A stretch of 64,000 nucleotides of DNA from CCMP332 sp040218795 (GCA_040218795.1 JAVJQT010000006.1:62001-126000), one strand, 5' to 3'. Positions 26,452-35,328 are shown, numbered from the stretch's first letter. Translations and numbers: made by a program. Notes: generated from the letters alone by a model not told the origin.

Positions 26452-27206
26452 CACATCGATCGAGGACGCTTACTGGATTTTTTTTCTTCTTCTACCCTTC
26501 TTGCCTGATTCAGGGCTGCCGCAATTAATCCAGCCGGTATTGAAATTATTCCCACTCCAATAATCAATATCAAAAAAGTAAACATCCGCCCTCCAAGAGT
26601 AATTGGATAAACATCTCCATATCCCACGGTTGTTAAAGTTATTACTGCCCACCAAAGACTGTGAAATATGGATGAAAAAGCATCAGGCTGAGCTTCATTC
26701 TCAAAATAGTATATACCTACTGCACTTACGTAAATCAATGTGCCGCTTAACATCAGAAATAGGATCAGTTCTTCCCTTGCCAATCTTAAAGCCGTGGTGA
26801 TCCTTTCAGTTGCCGTGTGAAACTTGGTCAATTCAAACATTCTAAACAATCGTAAAAATCTCAGTATTCTAATTGTTCTTAAGTCAATTCCAAGGGTTAG
26901 ATAGAATGGAAGAATCGCAAGTAAATCCACAATTCCAAAAAAGCTAAAAACAAATTTTACTCTGTTTTTTGCAATTACAATTCGCAATATATACTCCGCG
27001 GTAAAAATGCTAACAGATACTATTTCAAGTACATAAAAGGTAGTGCTATAAGTTTCAGCAAGACCTGGTACCGTTTCTAAGGAAAATGTAATGATCGATA
27101 TGAGGATCATTACTTGAATAAAAACATCAAAAATCTTGGCCTTTGGATTATGCGAATCCTCAACGATTTTTCTCATTGAAATAATAAAAGAACTTTCGGA
27201 ACTCAT
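26451..27206 (-). CDS. Voltage-gated potassium channel family protein
   Basis: A 251-residue six-transmembrane ion channel. S4 carries regularly spaced arginines (LRTIRILRFLRLFRMF, about 109-124) and the selectivity filter TTVGYGD is at 192-198, diagnostic for K+ selectivity. A short basic C-terminus follows S6, with no RCK domain. It resembles KvAP/Kch-type channels. It is the first gene of a coupled unit with WD40, DivIVA-like and folB genes. A perfect -7 box TAAGTTTG lies on the minus strand at 27245-27238, but without a matching -33 element. Confidence 0.93.
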   Translation of the reverse strand: MSSESSFIISMRKIVEDSHNPKAKIFDVFIQVMILISIITFSLETVPGLAETYSTTFYVLEIVSVSIFTAEYILRIVIAKNRVKFVFSFFGIVDLLAILPFYLTLGIDLRTIRILRFLRLFRMFELTKFHTATERITTALRLAREELILFLMLSGTLIYVSAVGIYYFENEAQPDAFSSIFHSLWWAVITLTTVGYGDVYPITLGGRMFTFLILIIGVGIISIPAGLIAAALNQARRVEEEKKSSKRPRSM

Positions 27207-27285
27207 ATCCCTTTCATTAGATTTGCTTTTCTTTAACCAAACTTATCAAAAGTTAATGTTAATTTTTAATTAGTTCGATTCACAA

Positions 27286-27942
27286 TTGTCATACAAATTT
27301 GAAATACTGCTCAATGATGACAATAATATGGTAGGGATCGCACCTGTCATTCGGTCCTCAAGTATATCCCCAAGCATATTTCTACATGAAGAAGAGCTAC
27401 GCGAATTAAAACTAATTACGAATCCCGAATACAAAAATCAATGGCTAAGTGCCCGTTGGCTTGCCTCACAATGTAAAAAGCAAATTAAGAAAGAGAAGGT
27501 CAATGAAATTTTAAAAAATCAGGAGGGAAAACCATACCTAAGAGAATCTACTTTACACGTCAGCCTTAGTCACAATAAAAATATTGCTGCAGTTATGTTT
27601 TCAAATTATTCCTGCGGTATTGATGTGGAGTTATTTCGCGAAAAGATAATTCGCATTCAGGATAAATTTTTAAGTACAAAAGAAAAAAAACAGTTCTCAC
27701 AAAATATCCCCGCACTTACATTGATTTGGTCTGCAAAAGAAAGTGTATACAAAATGTTGGGAATTCCTGGTTTAATATTCAAAGAGCAAATCGATTGCGA
27801 AATCAACGATATCAATGAAGCAGGCAGTTTTCATACCTCAGTACTGATAAAACCCAATAAATTCATAAGTATTAAGGTCAATTATAGGATTTATGAAAAA
27901 GAGCTTCTTACATTTTGCCATTTAGGAGATACCCTTGAGTAG
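27286..27942 (+). CDS. 4'-phosphopantetheinyl transferase superfamily protein
   Basis: This Sfp-type enzyme would transfer phosphopantetheine from CoA to carrier proteins. Family motifs are in order: GKPYL at 81-85, SLSH at 93-96, GIDVE at 111-115 (metal-binding Asp113), and WSAKESVYK at 148-156. The start is uncertain: TTG at 27286 fits homologue length, while the first ATG is codon 15 (27328). A candidate promoter (TTCG, 19-base spacer, TAGATTTG at 27218-27225) lies upstream. The last 21 bases overlap the converging SirB1-like gene. No polyketide or fatty acid synthase gene is adjacent. Confidence 0.88.
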   Translation: MSYKFEILLNDDNNMVGIAPVIRSSSISPSIFLHEEELRELKLITNPEYKNQWLSARWLASQCKKQIKKEKVNEILKNQEGKPYLRESTLHVSLSHNKNIAAVMFSNYSCGIDVELFREKIIRIQDKFLSTKEKKQFSQNIPALTLIWSAKESVYKMLGIPGLIFKEQIDCEINDINEAGSFHTSVLIKPNKFISIKVNYRIYEKELLTFCHLGDTLE

Positions 27943-28752
27943 TTGTTCTACTTCTTCAAGTTTGTCGAGATCACCTGTTTTTTTAAAACTTACCATTAAA
28001 TTTCTCAACACTCTTTGAATAATAGCAAGATTACTGCATGGTTCATAAAATGCATCCACCGGTTCCATTTTTAACTGATCCAGATAATGGTCTATATCAT
28101 CTTTGCTGAAAATCAATCCTTTATTGAAAACATTGATATAAAAACTAAACTCTTCTTCCTTGTGAATGAGGATAAAAAGGTTGGGAAGGTTTACACCATA
28201 AAGCGGCATTTTTAGCCTTTGCCCCAATAGCATATATACTACGCACAAAGAGATTGGATTGCCCTTTCTGCTTTCCAATACCTGATTAATCATTGAGTTG
28301 GCCGGCGAGTGGAAACTTCTTGTGTTTGCTGAAAATTTAAATTTGTTAAAAATAACATGATTTAATATCCGCACCTTGTCCATGGGTTGGAGGTCTTCTT
28401 TGAAATTACTCCAAGCTTCATAATACAACTGATCAAGTTTTGCCGACACATTTTCCAAACTTAAATCGGGATACTGGTAAGTCGCTAAAAGCCACATCCC
28501 CTTTAAAAGGTCATTTTGCTCTTTATCCTTCCAATCAATGAGTCTTTTTTCTAATTGGTCGAACTGCAATTTGTGTATTACATCCTCAATTCTTGATTGA
28601 AGTGAAATATCAAGTGTATTTTCCCATTGTTCCTCAAGATAAGGGATTGCACTTTCACCCAAATGATGAATTTGTTTCATAATTTCCGTGTGAACAACCG
28701 GATCATCATCCTCCAACAATGAAATTAAAGCCTTTATTTCCTTTTTTTTCAT
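27922..28752 (-). CDS. SirB1-like protein with transglutaminase-like domain
   Basis: A 276-residue protein. The N-terminal part is helical and HEAT-like (LISLLEDDDPVVHTEIMKQI), followed by the SirB1/YchA block: RSFHSPANSMINQVLESRKGNPISLCVVYMLLGQRL, then LYGVNLPNLFILIH. This is the transglutaminase-like core, and the Cys in ISLCVVY falls where the nucleophile would be expected. The function of the family is not established. Its start overlaps the stop of the carboxylase gene by 4 bases (ATGA). Confidence 0.82.
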   Translation of the reverse strand: MKKKEIKALISLLEDDDPVVHTEIMKQIHHLGESAIPYLEEQWENTLDISLQSRIEDVIHKLQFDQLEKRLIDWKDKEQNDLLKGMWLLATYQYPDLSLENVSAKLDQLYYEAWSNFKEDLQPMDKVRILNHVIFNKFKFSANTRSFHSPANSMINQVLESRKGNPISLCVVYMLLGQRLKMPLYGVNLPNLFILIHKEEEFSFYINVFNKGLIFSKDDIDHYLDQLKMEPVDAFYEPCSNLAIIQRVLRNLMVSFKKTGDLDKLEEVEQLLKGIS

Positions 28753-30374
28753 GTTTGAATTACGCCAACGTTATATTTCTCGACTGTCTTGTGATTTGCT
28801 GCTTCTATTCCCATAGATACAACTTTTCGGGTTTCAAGTGGATCTATAATTCCATCCACCCACAAACGTGATGCTGCATAATATGGAGATAGCTGCTCAA
28901 AATATTTGTCCTGAATATCCTTTAAAAGTTTTTCTTCTGTTTTCTTGTCAATGGTTTCACCTTTGGCTTTTAAGGATGAGACTTTGATTTGAAGCAGCGT
29001 TTTAGCCGCACTTGCACCGCTCATAACTGCCATTTGAGCACTTGGCCATGCATAAATCAATCTGGGGTCATAAGCTTTCCCACACATGGCATAATTCCCG
29101 GCTCCATATGAATTACCTAAAATAAAAGTAAATTTTGGAACAACTGAATTTGACATGGCACTTACCATTTTTGCACCATCTTTAATAATACCTCCATGTT
29201 CTGCCCTGCTTCCTACCATAAATCCGGAAACATCCTGTAAAAAAACAAGTGGAATCTTTTTCTGGTTGCAATTCATTATAAAACGGGCAGCTTTATCCGC
29301 GGAATCAGAATATATGACTCCTCCCATCTGCATTTCACCCTTCTTATTTTTCACAATTTTTCGTTGATTGGCTACTATTCCAACAGCCCAGCCATCAATT
29401 CGCGCCAGACCACAAATTATCGATTGACCGTAAAGTTTTTTGTACTCTTCGAATTCCGAATCATCGACCAAGCGTTCTATGATATCCCTCATATCATAAG
29501 GCTTTACCCTATCGGCCGGTATGATTCCGTAAATGTCTTCTGCTTTTTTCTTGGGTTCTGAACTCTTTTTTCTGCTAAAACCCGCATTTTCTGAATCTCC
29601 AATTTTATCAAATATATTTCGAATCGAGTCCAGACATGTTTTATCATCGGGGTGTTTGTAGTCGGTTACTCCGGAAATTTCACAATGCGTGCTTGCTCCT
29701 CCGAGGGTTTCATTGTCAATATCTTCACCGATTGCGGCTTTTACCAGATATGAACCGGCAAGAAATATAGATCCTGTGCCTTCAACAATCATCGCTTCAT
29801 CGGACATTATCGGCAAATAAGCACCACCTGCAACACATGAACCCATAATTGCTGCGACCTGAACAATGCCCTTGCTACTCATAACCGCATTATTTCTAAA
29901 CATTCTTCCAAAATGTTCCTTATCAGGAAATATTTCATCCTGCATTGGCAAGAATACTCCCGCACTGTCAACTAAGTAAACAATTGGCAAATTGTTTTCA
30001 ATGGAAATTTCCTGTGCCCTCAGGTTCTTTTTAGCAGTAATTGGGAACCAGGCACCTGCCTTCACAGTGGCATCATTGGCAACAATAACACTTTGTTTGC
30101 CTTGAATGTATCCGATTCCTGTTACAACTCCCCCACTTGGACAACCTCCGTGTTCTTCGTACATCCCTTCACCCGCAAATTCACCAATTTCAAGAAATTT
30201 ACTCTTATCATCAATCAAATAATCTATTCTTTCCCTGGCGGTAAGTTTCCCTTTTTGATGTTGCTTTTCAATTTTTTTTTCACCACCACCCAGGTGAACT
30301 TTTTTGCGCTTTTGTTTCAAATCGTGAATCAAAAGTTTCAATGAGTCTTCGTTTTTATTAAAATTGATGTCCAT
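28749..30374 (-). CDS. Acyl-CoA carboxylase beta (carboxyltransferase) subunit
   Basis: A 541-residue carboxyltransferase of the propionyl-/methylcrotonyl-CoA carboxylase type, moving CO2 from carboxybiotin to an acyl-CoA. It shows the N-terminal GKLTARERIDYLID block, the first oxyanion region VDSAGVFLPMQDE, MGSCVAGGAYLP, and the C-terminal half with FLQDVSGFMVGS and GNSYGAGNYAMCG. The FLQDVSGFMVG and SAQMAVMSG features and its length favour the methylcrotonyl-CoA branch, but acyl specificity is not certain. The biotin carboxylase subunit is not in the window. The ATG at 30374 is preferred over an upstream TTG at 30401. Confidence 0.93.
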   Translation of the reverse strand: MDINFNKNEDSLKLLIHDLKQKRKKVHLGGGEKKIEKQHQKGKLTARERIDYLIDDKSKFLEIGEFAGEGMYEEHGGCPSGGVVTGIGYIQGKQSVIVANDATVKAGAWFPITAKKNLRAQEISIENNLPIVYLVDSAGVFLPMQDEIFPDKEHFGRMFRNNAVMSSKGIVQVAAIMGSCVAGGAYLPIMSDEAMIVEGTGSIFLAGSYLVKAAIGEDIDNETLGGASTHCEISGVTDYKHPDDKTCLDSIRNIFDKIGDSENAGFSRKKSSEPKKKAEDIYGIIPADRVKPYDMRDIIERLVDDSEFEEYKKLYGQSIICGLARIDGWAVGIVANQRKIVKNKKGEMQMGGVIYSDSADKAARFIMNCNQKKIPLVFLQDVSGFMVGSRAEHGGIIKDGAKMVSAMSNSVVPKFTFILGNSYGAGNYAMCGKAYDPRLIYAWPSAQMAVMSGASAAKTLLQIKVSSLKAKGETIDKKTEEKLLKDIQDKYFEQLSPYYAASRLWVDGIIDPLETRKVVSMGIEAANHKTVEKYNVGVIQT

Positions 30375-30563
30375 ACTTCCAAAAATAGAAATGAGTGACA
30401 AATAATAGTCATTTCTTTAATTTATTTCATTTTGAAATATAAAATCGATTGATGAAGCTATTTCTATCTTATTTTTGTCAAAAAAATTCAAAATTTGAAT
30501 TGAGAGGCTTGAATAATATAGATTTTATTTTGTTTTTTCAGGTCTGAAATCCATACTATTAAA

Positions 30564-30989
30564 ATGGACAAAAAAAGAATTGTAAAAGATTACGACAAAC
30601 TTCCTGAGGACGTATTAGTCAGACTAAAACAAAAATATCCATATGGTTATGCTGACAATCTAGTGTCCTTTGTCAATAAAGAGGGCAACAAGGTTAGCGC
30701 ATTGCCATTTGAAACGGAAGATATTTACTACCTGATTAGAATGACAATCTCACAAGCCAACAAAATTATCGAGGATGATGAAGATTACGATAAGGATGGA
30801 AATTTAAAGGAGGAGTTTGCACTAAACATCGCTGATTCTGATTTTGAAGACTCTGAGGATAGTGAGGAGGAAGACAATGATGATGAAGATGAAAGCATAA
30901 GTGTAAGGCTGAAAAAAAAGAACAACAGTGACGGCGATGATTTTGATGATGAAGATGATGACCCATCAGAGTCTCCGGACTATTTTTGA
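30564..30989 (+). CDS. Conserved acidic protein of unknown function
   Basis: A 141-residue protein with an ordered N-terminal half (LPEDVLVRLKQKYPYGYADNLVSF, LPFETEDIYYLIRMTISQA) and a strongly acidic C-terminal half (about residues 73-141) made mostly of Asp, Glu and Ser, with a short basic island RLKKKNN. I recognise it only as a Bacteroidota-type conserved unknown. Codon usage looks like its neighbours. The tail probably is disordered. It overlaps the converging aldo/keto reductase by 10 bases. A candidate promoter is TTTG at 30494-30497 with TAGATTTT at 30519-30526. Confidence 0.8.
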   Translation: MDKKRIVKDYDKLPEDVLVRLKQKYPYGYADNLVSFVNKEGNKVSALPFETEDIYYLIRMTISQANKIIEDDEDYDKDGNLKEEFALNIADSDFEDSEDSEEEDNDDEDESISVRLKKKNNSDGDDFDDEDDDPSESPDYF

Positions 30990-31981
30990 TCTATCAGTTT
31001 CAATTGTGATAATTCCTTATCAATAATCTGAATTTCTGATTCGCCTAAACTAAAGTCAAGTGATTTTATGTTTTGCTCTACCTGAAGGGAATTTCTTCCG
31101 CCTAGTAAGGTACATGTAATACCTTTCTGCCTAATAGTCCAATTAATAACCAACTGACTCATGGACATTCCATGATCATTTGCTATCGGCTCAATTTTAT
31201 CAAGAAATGTATTAATTCTCTCGCGATTTTCGGGCTGAAACCACTTTGTATCTTTTCGATGGTCGTCTTCATCCCAATTTATTTTTCCTCTGTATTTTCC
31301 GGTTAATATTCCTCTTTGCAAAGGACTATAAGCAAGAATACCAATTTCTTTTTCCAGGCAAAATGGAATTATATCTTTTTCTATGTCTCTTTCAAGCATG
31401 CTATATGAAAGCTGATTTGAAAGTACGGGAAAATGATTAACGGCTTTCTTAAGCTGCTCCAAATTATAATTACTAACCGCCCCTTCCCGGATTTTGCCTT
31501 GAGTTTTTAGTAATTCCAAAGCTTCCATGGTCTCGGAAATATCGGTAGTTGGGTCAGGTCTATGGACTTGATAAAGATCGATATAATCTGTTTGCAATCT
31601 TTTTAAACTTGCCTCGCATTCTTTGATGACTCCATCTTTGCCGGAATACAGATAAACATCCAGATCCTTTCCATTGTAAGATCCGGCAAAATAAAATTTG
31701 CCCTTATTGGTATTCCAATTGATTCCAAATTTGGTCAGTATTCTTAATTGATCCCGTCCCCCTCTGTCTTTAATTACTTTACCAATTATTTCTTCGCTTT
31801 TACCATAGCCGTAAATCGGTGCAGTATCAATGGTGACAAGTTCATTATCAATGGCCGCACAAATTGCATCATAGGAATCCTGTTCATCATTACCCCCCCA
31901 TGCGGCACCACCTATAGCCCATGCGCCGAAGGCAATTGGATTTATATCCAAATCTGAATTTCCAAGTTTAATCAATTCCAT
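30980..31981 (-). CDS. Aldo/keto reductase
   Basis: A 333-residue NADP-dependent aldo/keto reductase. The catalytic tetrad is visible: Asp and Tyr in DTAPIYGYGKSEEIIG, Lys in LTKFG, and His in YQVHRPDP. The TIM-barrel strand ILAYSPLQRGILTGKY and the C-terminal cofactor block LLGGRNSLQVEQN are typical of the YajO/Tas-like branch. The substrate cannot be inferred. It starts with an ATG and is a single-gene unit, divergent from the PAP2 gene. Confidence 0.93.
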   Translation of the reverse strand: MELIKLGNSDLDINPIAFGAWAIGGAAWGGNDEQDSYDAICAAIDNELVTIDTAPIYGYGKSEEIIGKVIKDRGGRDQLRILTKFGINWNTNKGKFYFAGSYNGKDLDVYLYSGKDGVIKECEASLKRLQTDYIDLYQVHRPDPTTDISETMEALELLKTQGKIREGAVSNYNLEQLKKAVNHFPVLSNQLSYSMLERDIEKDIIPFCLEKEIGILAYSPLQRGILTGKYRGKINWDEDDHRKDTKWFQPENRERINTFLDKIEPIANDHGMSMSQLVINWTIRQKGITCTLLGGRNSLQVEQNIKSLDFSLGESEIQIIDKELSQLKLIDQK

Positions 31982-32037
31982 GGCGTGAAATTAGCAATCC
32001 TCTATTATATCTGTACAAATTTTGATATTTGCATGTC

Positions 32038-32694
32038 ATGAACACGGATAAACAATCTTTTAATCTCGATTTCAAAAGCCAGAACATATTATTTATCAGT
32101 ATGATAGCTTTTTTTATCCTTGGTGCATTGCTTATGTCCTTAAAAAGCAATAAGGAGATTTTTCTTATTCTAAATGGAGATCAGGGTGTGTTTATTGACC
32201 AGTTTTTTAGATATGCCACCTATCTTGGAGATGGAATTTTTTATGCGGTCATTTTTATCCTTTTATTGTTCATCAGGTATGGTTATGCGCTTGACTTTGC
32301 TTTTTCTGCTGGTGTTTCTACCCTCTTCGTTCAGTCAGGCAAGCGCTTGATATTTGCGGATGCTAAAAGACCATTGTCAGAATTAGGTTCTGAATTGGTG
32401 CATATGGTGGAAGGTGTTGATGTACACATGGCCAGAAGCTTCCCATCCGGACACTCAACCTCCGCCATGTTAATTTTCTTTTTTTTAGCACTGATAGTCA
32501 AAAACAAGTTTCTGAAGTTTTTAATGCTTGTATTGGCATTTTTGGGAGGCTATTCCAGGATTTACTTAAGTCAGCATTTTTTTAAGGATGTTTATGCCGG
32601 TTTTGCAATTGCAACGCTAAGTATATTGATTATTGCGCTAGTCAGAAATAAGATCGGAGAACCAAATTGGTACAGAAGTAAAATTCAATTTTAG
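32038..32694 (+). CDS. PAP2-family membrane phosphatase
   Basis: An integral membrane phosphatase of about 218 residues. The three PAP2 motifs are present: KRLIFADAKRP (with a K-x8-RP spacing instead of K-x6-RP, common in related Bacteroidota proteins), SFPSGHSTS, and SRIYLSQHFFKDVYAG. Five or six hydrophobic segments surround them. Candidates for substrate are phosphatidate, undecaprenyl pyrophosphate or a related lipid phosphate. I use the ATG at 32038; a TTG at 32029 is an alternative. Its stop overlaps that of the converging DUF4296 gene. Confidence 0.88.
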   Translation: MNTDKQSFNLDFKSQNILFISMIAFFILGALLMSLKSNKEIFLILNGDQGVFIDQFFRYATYLGDGIFYAVIFILLLFIRYGYALDFAFSAGVSTLFVQSGKRLIFADAKRPLSELGSELVHMVEGVDVHMARSFPSGHSTSAMLIFFFLALIVKNKFLKFLMLVLAFLGGYSRIYLSQHFFKDVYAGFAIATLSILIIALVRNKIGEPNWYRSKIQF

Positions 32695-33041
32695 TTTTTT
32701 TCAAGTTCGTCCTTTTCCGCTGATCTTAAATTTAAACTATCAAGGACCGTCTCATATATTTTATCCAGCTCTCTTATATTTTCAGCATAGTAATGCATGC
32801 TTGAATTAAATTGTACGGAATCAATCTCGTACTTTTCATAAATATTGGATTCCAGATATTTGTAATAACTCAGAGCCGAATCCATGGGTAGTTTTGCCTG
32901 ATTCACTTTGGCTTCGGCAATATGAATTTCTACAAGAATTTTTGTCATTTTACTTTTCTCAATAATGCCTTCTTTAATATTCTGTCTATCATTACAAGAC
33001 AAGATAAAAACAATTCCTATGGCCAAAAAAGTGCTCTTCAT
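32691..33041 (-). CDS. DUF4296 lipoprotein
   Basis: A 116-residue protein with a short lipoprotein-like leader ending ILSC and a DUF4296 domain: MTKILVEIHIAEAKV, then FNSSMHYYAENIRELDKIYETVLDSL. These are exported helical proteins found across Bacteroidota with no known function. I use the ATG at 33041, which overlaps the stop of the DUF423 gene (ATGA) and gives a correct leader; the upstream alternative at 33074 adds a non-leader stretch. Confidence 0.82.
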   Translation of the reverse strand: MKSTFLAIGIVFILSCNDRQNIKEGIIEKSKMTKILVEIHIAEAKVNQAKLPMDSALSYYKYLESNIYEKYEIDSVQFNSSMHYYAENIRELDKIYETVLDSLNLRSAEKDELEKN

Positions 33042-33412
33042 TTCTTCAATATCTGATAAGTTAGCAATAACCACGCAAGAATAAACAATACACCTCCAAA
33101 AGGAGTGATGATTCCGATTTTAGATATTCCACTTATCGCAAGTGCATAGAGGGAACCTGAAAACAGAAACAGGCCTGCAACAAAACACCAAAAAATTAAT
33201 TTGATGTTCTCAATTTTAATTGAAGCATGCAAAACAGATAAAATCAAAATTGCCACAGCATGAAAAATGTGATAAATAACTGCAGTTTTATAAGTTTCAA
33301 GTTTACCGTTAGTTGTCAACAAGTCATTCAAAGCGTGTGCACCGAAAGCACCAAACACAACTGCTAAAGCACATAAAATGGCTCCGGTTGCTGCTATATA
33401 TTTTGTATTCAT
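33038..33412 (-). CDS. DUF423 small membrane protein (YgdD-like)
   Basis: A 124-residue protein with four membrane segments. The family signature is present: VVFGAFGAHAL near the N-terminus, then KTAVIYHIFHAVAIL, then LFLFSGSLYALAI and ITPFGGVLFILAWLLL. The role of DUF423 proteins is not known. The ATG at 33412 overlaps the stop of the YggS gene (TGATG) and its stop overlaps the DUF4296 start, so three genes here are translationally coupled. Confidence 0.9.
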   Translation of the reverse strand: MNTKYIAATGAILCALAVVFGAFGAHALNDLLTTNGKLETYKTAVIYHIFHAVAILILSVLHASIKIENIKLIFWCFVAGLFLFSGSLYALAISGISKIGIITPFGGVLFILAWLLLTYQILKK

Positions 33413-34089
33413 CAATTTCTTGCTCCAAATATCGTACTCCCAATTCTTATCATATTGCTACCATTTTTTAATGCAATGCGGTAGTCATGACTCATTCCCA
33501 TCGAAAGGATATCCATGTTTAAATTTGGCAATGAATAATTTTTTTTAATTGCATCAAATATCCCTTTTAAATATTTAAACTCTGAATCTATGATCGAATG
33601 ATCTTCAGTAAAAGTGGCCATACCCATTAAGCCTTTGACATTAACATTTTTGAAATTTTCTAAATGATTATCTAAAATGTCTTTCAGTTCATCTTCATCG
33701 AGTCCGTATTTTGTCTCTTCTTTAGCAATAAACATTTGAAGTAAACAATCCACTTTTATATTTTCCTTCAGTGCTTGTTTGTTGATTTCATTTAAAAGTC
33801 GCAAAGAATCTACTGAGTGTATCAAATGAACAAATGGTATTATTAATTTGACCTTATTTCTCTGTAAATGACCGATGAAATGCCAATGGATGTCTTTTGG
33901 CAATGCTTCAAATTTAGGAAGCAATTCCTGTACCTTATTTTCACCAAAATCTCTTTGTCCTGCATTATATGCTTCCATTACATGATCATTGGGCTTTGTT
34001 TTGCTTACGGCAACGAGTGTGAAATTAAAAGTCTCATTCTCCTTTTTAATTGATTCAATATTCTTGGCAATTTCTTCTTTTTGCGTCAT
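33412..34089 (-). CDS. YggS-family pyridoxal phosphate-binding protein
   Basis: A 225-residue PLP-homeostasis protein (PLPBP/YggS). The PLP lysine lies in LVAVSKTKP, followed by DFGENKVQEL, WHFIGHLQRNK, SVDSLRLL, GLMGMATFTED and the C-terminal SMGMSHDYRIALKNGSNMIRIGSTIFG. Family members bind PLP without known catalysis and buffer the vitamin B6 pool. It is the first gene of the coupled YggS-DUF423-DUF4296 unit and is divergent from rpsF. Confidence 0.95.
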   Translation of the reverse strand: MTQKEEIAKNIESIKKENETFNFTLVAVSKTKPNDHVMEAYNAGQRDFGENKVQELLPKFEALPKDIHWHFIGHLQRNKVKLIIPFVHLIHSVDSLRLLNEINKQALKENIKVDCLLQMFIAKEETKYGLDEDELKDILDNHLENFKNVNVKGLMGMATFTEDHSIIDSEFKYLKGIFDAIKKNYSLPNLNMDILSMGMSHDYRIALKNGSNMIRIGSTIFGARN

Positions 34090-34155
34090 CTTTGATACCC
34101 GTTTATAGAATTAGAATTAAGATCAATAATAACAATATGTTCTTAATAGTTTCTT

Positions 34156-34186
34156 TTGATTGTAAACAATTAATTTCTACATTTGC
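34156..34186 (+). promoter_or_regulatory. Ribosomal-protein operon promoter
   Basis: TTTG at 34156-34159 and TACATTTG at 34179-34186 are separated by exactly 19 bases, a perfect match to the Bacteroidota primary sigma-factor consensus TTTG / TAnnTTTG. Transcription would start near 34193, about 20 bases before the rpsF ATG at 34213. This argues for that ATG rather than the upstream ATG at 34183, which would lie inside the promoter. Confidence 0.75.
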
Positions 34187-34212
34187 ACTCCCAAAAATTT
34201 GAGCAGCATTTT

Positions 34213-34578
34213 ATGGCGGTAACGAGATTTGAAACAATTTTTATAATGACTCCTGTTCTTTCTGAGCAACAAATGAAAGAAACAGTAGAAAGATATCTTG
34301 CCTTTTTAAAAGAAAACAAGGCTAAAGTCATTCACGAAGAAAACTGGGGACTAAGAAAATTAGCCTACCCAATTCAACATAAATCAACTGGTTTTTACCA
34401 ATTGGTAGAATTCGAATGTGAAGGTTCCATGATTGAATCTTTGGAAGTAGAATTTAGCCGGGATGAAGCGATAATGAGATTTCTTACCGTGAAGCTTGAT
34501 AATGACGGTATTAAGTACAACGAAAGAAGAAGAGAGAAGCAAAAAAATCTTGAACAGAAAAAAGCAGAAATACTATGA
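34213..34578 (+). CDS. rpsF: 30S ribosomal protein S6
   Basis: S6 is a 30S platform protein that binds together with S18. The sequence RFETIFIMTPVLSEQQMKE and the later ENWGLRKLAYPIQHKSTGFYQLVEFE are typical. I start it at 34213 (121 residues), because the promoter's -7 element covers the only earlier ATG. The C-terminus ends in a charged lysine-rich tail. It overlaps rpsR by 4 bases (ATGA). Order rpsF-rpsR-rplI is the standard Bacteroidota arrangement. Confidence 0.97.
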   Translation: MAVTRFETIFIMTPVLSEQQMKETVERYLAFLKENKAKVIHEENWGLRKLAYPIQHKSTGFYQLVEFECEGSMIESLEVEFSRDEAIMRFLTVKLDNDGIKYNERRREKQKNLEQKKAEIL

Positions 34579-34826
34579 CACTTGTCAATGAACCGATTAA
34601 CCAGGAAAGAAAAAGAAAAAAATTCTGCTGGTTCAAAAAAAACAATATTCGATATATCGATTACAAGGATCCAAATTTCCTTTTGAAATTTGTGAATGAG
34701 CAGGGAAAAGTAACACCTAGAAGAATCACAGGCACAAGTCTTAAGTACCAAAGAAAATTATCTACTGCAATAAAAAGAGCAAGACAACTTGCTTTATTAC
34801 CTTATGTAGGAGATTCATTAAAATAA
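34575..34826 (+). CDS. rpsR: 30S ribosomal protein S18
   Basis: An 83-residue S18, which forms a dimer-like pair with S6 on the 30S platform. The core KKFCWFKKNNIRYIDYKD followed by GKVTPRRITGTSLKYQRKL and IKRARQLALLPY is diagnostic. It overlaps rpsF by 4 bases and lies 6 bases before rplI in the same operon. Confidence 0.98.
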   Translation: MTLVNEPINQERKRKKFCWFKKNNIRYIDYKDPNFLLKFVNEQGKVTPRRITGTSLKYQRKLSTAIKRARQLALLPYVGDSLK

Positions 34827-34832
34827 TAGGCA

Positions 34833-35279
34833 ATGGAAATTATTTTAAAAGAAGATATTCAGGGATTAGGTTATAAAAATGACCTTATCGATGTGAAACC
34901 AGGCTACGGAAGAAACTTTCTTATCCCACAGGGTAAAGCAATCATAGCAAGTGAATCGAATAAAAAAGTCCTTGAAGAAAATCTAAAACAAGCGGCTCAT
35001 AAAATCGAAAAAGTTAGAAATGAAGCTGAAGCATTATCTGAAAAAATAGGTGATGAGGTAGTTACATTGAAAGCCAAAGTTGGAGAGAAAGGTAAAATTT
35101 TTGGTGCTATAACCACATTGCAGGTCGCTGATGCCTTAAAAGAAAAAGGCATAGAAATAGACAGAAAGAAAATCCAATTCAATGAAGACATTAAATTTGT
35201 TGGCGACTATACCGCTGTCATTGATTTGCATAAAGAAATTAAGCATAATCTAAAAATCTCGGTTATTGCTGAAGATTAA
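34833..35279 (+). CDS. rplI: 50S ribosomal protein L9
   Basis: A 148-residue L9. The N-terminal rRNA-binding domain is MEIILKEDIQGLGYKND with GYGRNFLIPQGKA; a long connecting helix (about 41-75) leads to the C-terminal domain with GKIFGAITTLQVADALKEKG. It is the last gene of the rpsF operon, followed 28 bases later by a clear intrinsic terminator. Confidence 0.98.
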   Translation: MEIILKEDIQGLGYKNDLIDVKPGYGRNFLIPQGKAIIASESNKKVLEENLKQAAHKIEKVRNEAEALSEKIGDEVVTLKAKVGEKGKIFGAITTLQVADALKEKGIEIDRKKIQFNEDIKFVGDYTAVIDLHKEIKHNLKISVIAED

Positions 35280-35307
35280 ATTCTCAAGATAATTATTGAT
35301 ATTTAAA

Positions 35308-35328
35308 GGCGCATTAGCGCCTTTTTTT
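35308..35328 (+). terminator. Intrinsic terminator of the rpsF-rpsR-rplI operon
   Basis: GGCGC (35308-35312), a 4-base ATTA loop and GCGCC (35317-35321) form a strong GC stem followed by seven T residues (35322-35328). The ATG of the next gene begins at the very next base, 35329, so the terminator occupies the whole would-be leader of the GSCFA gene. Confidence 0.85.

Noticed and set aside
30766..30966. Minus-strand frame encoding a histidine-rich peptide
   Set aside because: It is the complement of the Asp/Glu codons of the acidic protein at 30564-30989; GAT/GAA repeats read as His/Leu/Phe on the other strand. No family match or leader.
34183..34212. Upstream ATG for rpsF
   Set aside because: It lies within the -7 element of a perfect promoter, so it would not be on the transcript.
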